The notes under the pieces are model-generated. The model saw only the letters and a program-made list of their open reading frames with translations. It did no database searches and was not told the DNA's origin. 64,000 nt of DNA from the NCBI GenBank assembly GCA_037074765.1, contig JBAMDO010000106.1, forward strand, positions 62,001 through 126,000, read 5' to 3'. The stretch comes from Mansonella perstans. Its lineage: Eukaryota; Nematoda; Chromadorea; Rhabditida; Onchocercidae. This document shows, piece after piece, positions 63,945 through 64,000 of the stretch (the first letter of the stretch is position 1; each line of letters opens with the position of its first letter). The translations under genes were made by a program, and so were the position numbers.

Positions 63945-63975
63945 CTTTTCTCTCTCTCTCTCTCTCCCTCTTTCT
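63945..63975 (+). repeat. (CT)n microsatellite
   Basis: A CT-dinucleotide run with T interruptions inside a pyrimidine-rich tract reaching the window edge. Confidence 0.85.
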
Positions 63976-64000
63976 TCCATTTCTCCACCTGTTTCACGTT

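Larger units (their letters stand above)
57585..64000. other. AT-rich region after shank, no recognised gene
   Basis: ORFs here (for example 61667-62032 and 62837-63172 on plus) are hydrophobic or F/S/I-rich and without motifs. A minus-strand open stretch at 61524-61688 reads more protein-like but has no convincing splice sites. Minisatellites are listed separately. A gene beginning beyond the right edge could have its promoter here. Confidence 0.45.

Noticed and set aside
1..64000. CRISPR arrays, tRNA or rRNA genes, transposases, known microRNAs
   Set aside because: No spaced identical repeats, no tRNA T-loop/anticodon arrangement, no rRNA-like conserved block, no transposase frames and no let-7 or lin-4 seed were noticed by eye.

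Overview
The window looks like a piece of an AT-rich nematode nuclear genome, most likely a filarial/spirurid parasite. Reasons: very AT-rich DNA; small exons split by short introns with TTTCAG-type acceptors; nematode-style proteins (a cysteine-rich DB-module protein; a Shank with ankyrin, PDZ, proline-rich and SAM parts but no SH3). No bacterial, viral or transposon gene was recognised. The species is not determined. Gene models were assembled by hand from splice signals, reading phase and remembered family sequences, with no database search.

Layout. A small membrane-protein ORF lies at 0.56-0.79 kb (+). VPS35 (18 exons, 796 aa) fills 2.3-9.3 kb (+). Ceramide glucosyltransferase (9 exons, about 410 aa) is at 10.9-13.7 kb (+). 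A serine-rich gene of unknown function with tiny phase-0 exons and a 30-bp coding repeat is at 14.3-16.3 kb (+). NASP, a histone H3-H4 chaperone (9 exons, 488 aa), is at 18.5-21.8 kb (+). A secreted DB-module protein (5 exons, 198 aa) is at 23.9-25.9 kb (-). An 18-kb stretch without a recognised gene follows, holding a few weak candidate exons and tandem repeats. A Shank ortholog (23 exons, about 1195 aa) is at 44.0-57.4 kb (+). The last 6.6 kb is AT-rich with minisatellites and no recognised gene.

The genes do not form an obvious pathway. VPS35 (retromer, endosome), UGCG (Golgi glucosylceramide synthesis) and NASP (nuclear histone supply) are housekeeping genes in one orientation. The DB-module gene and shank are divergent, and the long gap between them is where regulatory DNA for either would be expected.

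The most notable points are three introns that need a GC donor to keep phase, an ankyrin-like relic inside a Shank intron, a gene of very small exons that simple ORF reading misses, and a cryptic minus-strand three-exon candidate in the gene desert.
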